Made by a program: the position numbers and the translations under genes
The notes under the pieces: generated by a model
Database searches by the model: none
The model's input: only the letters and a program-made list of their open reading frames with translations
What the model was told of the DNA's origin: nothing
Shown here: in pieces, positions 5,134-7,709 of the stretch
How the letters are laid out: every line of letters begins with the position of its first letter
Position numbering within the stretch: the stretch's first letter is position 1
From: Phycisphaerae bacterium
GTDB lineage: Bacteria; Planctomycetota; Phycisphaerae; Sedimentisphaerales; Anaerohalosphaeraceae
NCBI GenBank assembly: GCA_021736615.1
Contig: JAIPFN010000008.1
Span: 1 to 7,709, forward strand
Length of the DNA stretch: 7,709 nucleotides
Direction: 5' to 3'

Positions 5134-7521
5134 CCGCCGCAAAGCGGTCTTCAGCACGTCTTGGGCCTTTTTAACAAATACAAAATTCATACCGGTCCGG
5201 GCGTCATCGGGAATATCAGGAATGTCCTTTTTGTTCCGCGCCGGCAATATGACCGTCTTTATCCCGGCACGCTTGGCGGCGATGACCTTTTCCTTAAGCC
5301 CGCCGATAGGCAAAACGATGCCCTTTAGCGTAATCTCGCCGGTCATAGCGACAACCGGGTCGATAGGCTTATCAAGCAGCAGAGAAACAAGCGACGTAAA
5401 TATCGCACACCCGGCACTTGGCCCGTCCTTTGGAACAGCACCGGCAGGTACATGAACATGGTAATCGTAATCGGTAAACTTCTTGTAGTCGATCTTTAGC
5501 TTATCGGCGCTGGCCTTGACAACTGAAAACGCCGCCTGTGCACTTTCCTTCATCACATCGCCAAGCTGGCCGGTTATCATAAGCGTACCTTTACCCGGCA
5601 TGGACGCAGACTCGATAAACAATATATCCCCGCCAAACGGCGTATAAGCAAGCCCGGTCGCAACACCGGGAACCGCGGTACGGAGGGCAAGTTCCGACTC
5701 GAACTTATGGGGTCCGAGAATTCTGGAAAGCTGCGATTTACCGACTGTTGCCCGTTTACTCTCGCCTTTGGCGATTTTCGTGGCGACATGCCTGCACACA
5801 GAAGCGATGGTCCGTTCGAGATTACGGACGCCGGCCTCGCGGGTATAGCTTTCGGTTATCACATCTATCGCGTCGTCTTTGATCGTCAGAACCTTATTGG
5901 TAAGGCCATGCTCTTTAAGCTGTCTCGGAACAAGGTACTTCTTAGCGATAAGCAGTTTTTCCCTGGCCGTATAACCGGGCAGTTCGATAACCTCCATCCT
6001 GTCCTTCAGGGCGTGCGGAATAGGCTCGGTATAGTTCGCCGTACCTATAAACATCACATTGGAAAGGTCGAACGGCTGATCAAGGTAATGATCGGTAAAC
6101 GAATTATTCTGTTCCGGATCGAACACCTCAAGCAGCGCACTCGCCGGATCGCCTCGAAAGTCCTGACCGATCTTGTCAAGCTCGTCGAGCATAAACACCG
6201 GGTTCCTGCTGCCGCACTTGCGAAGCTCCTGCAAAATCCTGCCCGGAAGCGCACCGATATAGGTTCTGCGATGACCGCGAATATCCGCTTCGTCGCGAAT
6301 ACCGCCAAGCGATATACGAACAAACTCACGCCCCATCGCCTTTGCTATGGATTTACCCAGACTGGTCTTACCAACTCCGGGAGGGCCTGCAAAACAAAGT
6401 ATCGGGCTTTTGCCTTTTGGGTTAAGCTTGCGGACGGCAAGAAACTCCAGTATACGCTTTTTAACTTTAAGTAATCCGTAATGGTCGCGGTTAAGTATTT
6501 TTTCTGCCTTGATAATATCAAGCATATCCTTAGTCTGACTGGCCCACGGCAATTCGCACATCCAGTCCAGATACGTCCTGATAACCCCGTACTCCGGACT
6601 AGCCGCCGGCACTTTCGACATACGGTCAAGCTCACGAAAAGCCTCGAACGCCACATCGTCCGGCATCCCGGAATCCATGATTCGAGTGTGCATCTCTTCA
6701 ATCTCTTCGCTGATGCGGTCGGTCTGCCCTAGTTCTGCCTGAATAGCCTTAAGCTCTTCCTGGAGGAAATACTCACGCTGACTCTTATCGATAGAATCGC
6801 GTACCTGGCCCTGCAGTTTATGACTAAGCTCGAGCACTTCAAGCTGACTGGCAAGCGCAACGGAAACCATCTCCACCCGCTTTGTCATATTCGTCTCTTC
6901 GAGTATCGCCTGTTTTTCACCTACGGGAATATTCAATGTCGCGGCAAGAAAATCCACCAGCGCAGAAGGTTCCTGAATATTATCCAGCAAAACCAAAGCC
7001 TCTTCCGGAATATTCGGGCTTAATGAAACCACCCGCGCGGCATTATGGCGAACATTTACAAGCATCGCGGCGAGCTTTTTTGTCACCCTGGTCTTTTTGC
7101 CATTGATCATCGTCACTTTCGCCCGGATATACGGTTCAGTAGCGATTATCTCATCTATCTTGAAACGGACGATACCATGAACGATAACATTGATCGAACC
7201 CTGCGGCATTCTGATAACCTTAAGCACCGAAGCGGCCGTACCGACCCTGAACAGATCGTCCGGGCCGGGGTTTTCCACAGAAGAGTCTTTCTGAGCGACA
7301 AGCCCGAAAACCGTCTCATGCGGTTCAACCTGCTCGATCAGCCTCTTGCTCCTGTCGCGCCCGATAGCCAGCGGCATAACAGTTCCCGGAAAAGCCACCG
7401 CACTGCGGATAGGAAGAATACCGATCTCTTTGGACAGGGTAAACTTCCCCTCACCACTGTCAGAGTTGCCATTTTCGCCCTTTACAAAAGGCTCTAAATC
7501 TACAAAATCCATAAGTCTCAT
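5131..7521 (-). CDS. lon: ATP-dependent endopeptidase Lon (LonA)
   Basis: Complete 796-residue LonA protease, a cytoplasmic homohexamer that unfolds and degrades misfolded and regulatory proteins. An N-terminal LON substrate-binding domain starts near residue 33 (EIGILPIRSAVAFPGTVMPL) after a polar lead of about 30 residues. A coiled-coil helix region follows (about 225-300, with SQREYFLQEELKAIQAELG at 247-265). The AAA+ module has Walker A GPPGVGKTS at 379-387, Walker B VFMLDELD at 442-449, sensor-1 GTAN at 493-496, arginine finger Arg508 and sensor-2 GVRNLER at 564-570. The protease domain has Ser702 in PKDGPSAG and Lys745 in GGLKEK, 43 residues apart as in E. coli Lon. A minor change is VPAGA where VPEGA is usual. 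Met1 is chosen for an AGG nine bases upstream; Met4 is an alternative. No CIRCE or sigma32-like heat-shock site was recognised. Confidence 0.99.
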   Translation of the reverse strand: MRLMDFVDLEPFVKGENGNSDSGEGKFTLSKEIGILPIRSAVAFPGTVMPLAIGRDRSKRLIEQVEPHETVFGLVAQKDSSVENPGPDDLFRVGTAASVLKVIRMPQGSINVIVHGIVRFKIDEIIATEPYIRAKVTMINGKKTRVTKKLAAMLVNVRHNAARVVSLSPNIPEEALVLLDNIQEPSALVDFLAATLNIPVGEKQAILEETNMTKRVEMVSVALASQLEVLELSHKLQGQVRDSIDKSQREYFLQEELKAIQAELGQTDRISEEIEEMHTRIMDSGMPDDVAFEAFRELDRMSKVPAASPEYGVIRTYLDWMCELPWASQTKDMLDIIKAEKILNRDHYGLLKVKKRILEFLAVRKLNPKGKSPILCFAGPPGVGKTSLGKSIAKAMGREFVRISLGGIRDEADIRGHRRTYIGALPGRILQELRKCGSRNPVFMLDELDKIGQDFRGDPASALLEVFDPEQNNSFTDHYLDQPFDLSNVMFIGTANYTEPIPHALKDRMEVIELPGYTAREKLLIAKKYLVPRQLKEHGLTNKVLTIKDDAIDVITESYTREAGVRNLERTIASVCRHVATKIAKGESKRATVGKSQLSRILGPHKFESELALRTAVPGVATGLAYTPFGGDILFIESASMPGKGTLMITGQLGDVMKESAQAAFSVVKASADKLKIDYKKFTDYDYHVHVPAGAVPKDGPSAGCAIFTSLVSLLLDKPIDPVVAMTGEITLKGIVLPIGGLKEKVIAAKRAGIKTVILPARNKKDIPDIPDDARTGMNFVFVKKAQDVLKTALRR

Positions 7522-7565
7522 GAAATACGACCTGAAAAAATAAATTACATATTAGAAATACGACC
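7522..7565 (-). repeat. 11-bp direct repeat in the lon leader
   Basis: GGTCGTATTTC occurs twice on the minus strand, at 7555-7565 and 7522-7532, with a 33-base offset (about three helical turns). The second copy directly abuts the lon ATG and carries its weak AGG. The first is followed four bases later by ATG-TAA (7545-7550), a start codon immediately followed by a stop. The arrangement could be a pair of regulator sites or a duplicated translation-initiation region. Confidence 0.6.
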
Positions 7566-7572
7566 AAAACTA

Positions 7573-7584
7573 CCCCTTCGGGGG
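7573..7584. other. Small GC hairpin in the lon leader
   Basis: CCCC-TTCG-GGGG on the plus strand, read as CCCC-CGAA-GGGG in the lon transcript, between the proposed promoter and the start. It has four G-C pairs. It is not followed by a U-tract in the lon direction, so it is more likely a leader structure than a terminator. Confidence 0.4.
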
Positions 7585-7597
7585 CATAATAGTGATA

Positions 7598-7626
7598 ATA
7601 ATACTACAGAATCGTCTCACGTGCAA
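7598..7626 (-). promoter_or_regulatory. Candidate promoter for lon
   Basis: On the minus strand, TTGCAC (7621-7626), a 17-base spacer, and TATTAT (7598-7603, five of six consensus bases). The -35 is only half consensus. Transcription would start near 7591 and give a leader of about 70 bases holding the small hairpin and the 11-bp repeats. Spacing and position are good, but this is a pattern match only. Right of it, to the window edge, I see no gene; a T9 run at 7700-7708 (minus strand) could be the tail of an upstream terminator. Confidence 0.5.
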
Positions 7627-7709
7627 ATAATAAAACCCCCAAATCCACCACTAACCTCACAACCGGCACAAATTGGCTTTCACTTCCGGTGACTTTCGCA
7701 AAAAAAAAG

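Noticed and set aside
5707..6474. 255-codon plus-strand open frame opposite lon
   Set aside because: It is antisense to the lon AAA+ region, has no recognisable domain, and exists because lon codon bias suppresses stops in that frame.
7573..7584. CCCC-TTCG-GGGG hairpin considered as an intrinsic terminator
   Set aside because: The stem is only four pairs and no T-tract follows on either strand; it lies inside the probable lon leader.
7604..7708. 34-codon open minus-strand stretch from the right edge to a TAG, considered as the end of an upstream gene
   Set aside because: An open run of this length is expected by chance about one time in five; the peptide is not recognisable and it overlaps the proposed lon promoter.

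Overview
The window is a compact run of ordinary bacterial chromosome. Every gene I can support lies on the minus strand, so transcription runs from right to left: lon, an LpxL/HtrB-type acyltransferase, two uncharacterised membrane-anchored proteins, argH, thiL, and the first 42 codons of tsaE, which is cut by the left edge. I see no rRNA, tRNA, CRISPR array, insertion sequence, phage gene or recognisable defence or biosynthetic system. The long plus-strand reading frames are antisense shadows of lon, argH and thiL.

The LpxL-type acyltransferase points to a Gram-negative, diderm bacterium. Base composition is moderate, start codons are ATG, and Shine-Dalgarno sequences are present but uneven. 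The small anchored protein with an 'EGRFSVSMPGKPE' opening resembles a domain style I associate with Planctomycetota. I lean to an uncultured planctomycete (Phycisphaerae-like), but this is an impression, not a demonstrated assignment.

Layout by region. 7522-7709 is the lon leader: a plausible sigma70-type promoter, a small GC hairpin, and a duplicated 11-bp element whose second copy abuts the lon start. 5131-7521 is a complete ATP-dependent Lon protease. 5034-5130 is a palindrome-rich gap; one strong stem-loop incorporates the lon stop codon. 4088-5032 is the acyltransferase, followed after 26 bp by an unknown one-TM protein (3360-4061) with AT-richer codons. A 142-bp gap leads to a second small anchored protein (2672-3217). 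A 182-bp gap then carries the best promoter in the window (consensus -35, 17-bp spacer) ahead of argH (1101-2489). argH overlaps thiL (190-1104) by ATGA, and thiL is followed after 62 bp by tsaE. That gap holds a degenerate tandem heptamer repeat.

The argH-thiL-tsaE block is probably one operon. It joins the last step of arginine synthesis, the last phosphorylation to thiamine diphosphate, and the ATPase of the tRNA t6A pathway. Lon and the acyltransferase are separate functions (protein quality control, outer-membrane lipid assembly). The most notable unexplained items are the two hypothetical proteins, the lon leader repeats, the heptamer repeat, and ArgH departures from family motifs. None amounts to a clear new system.
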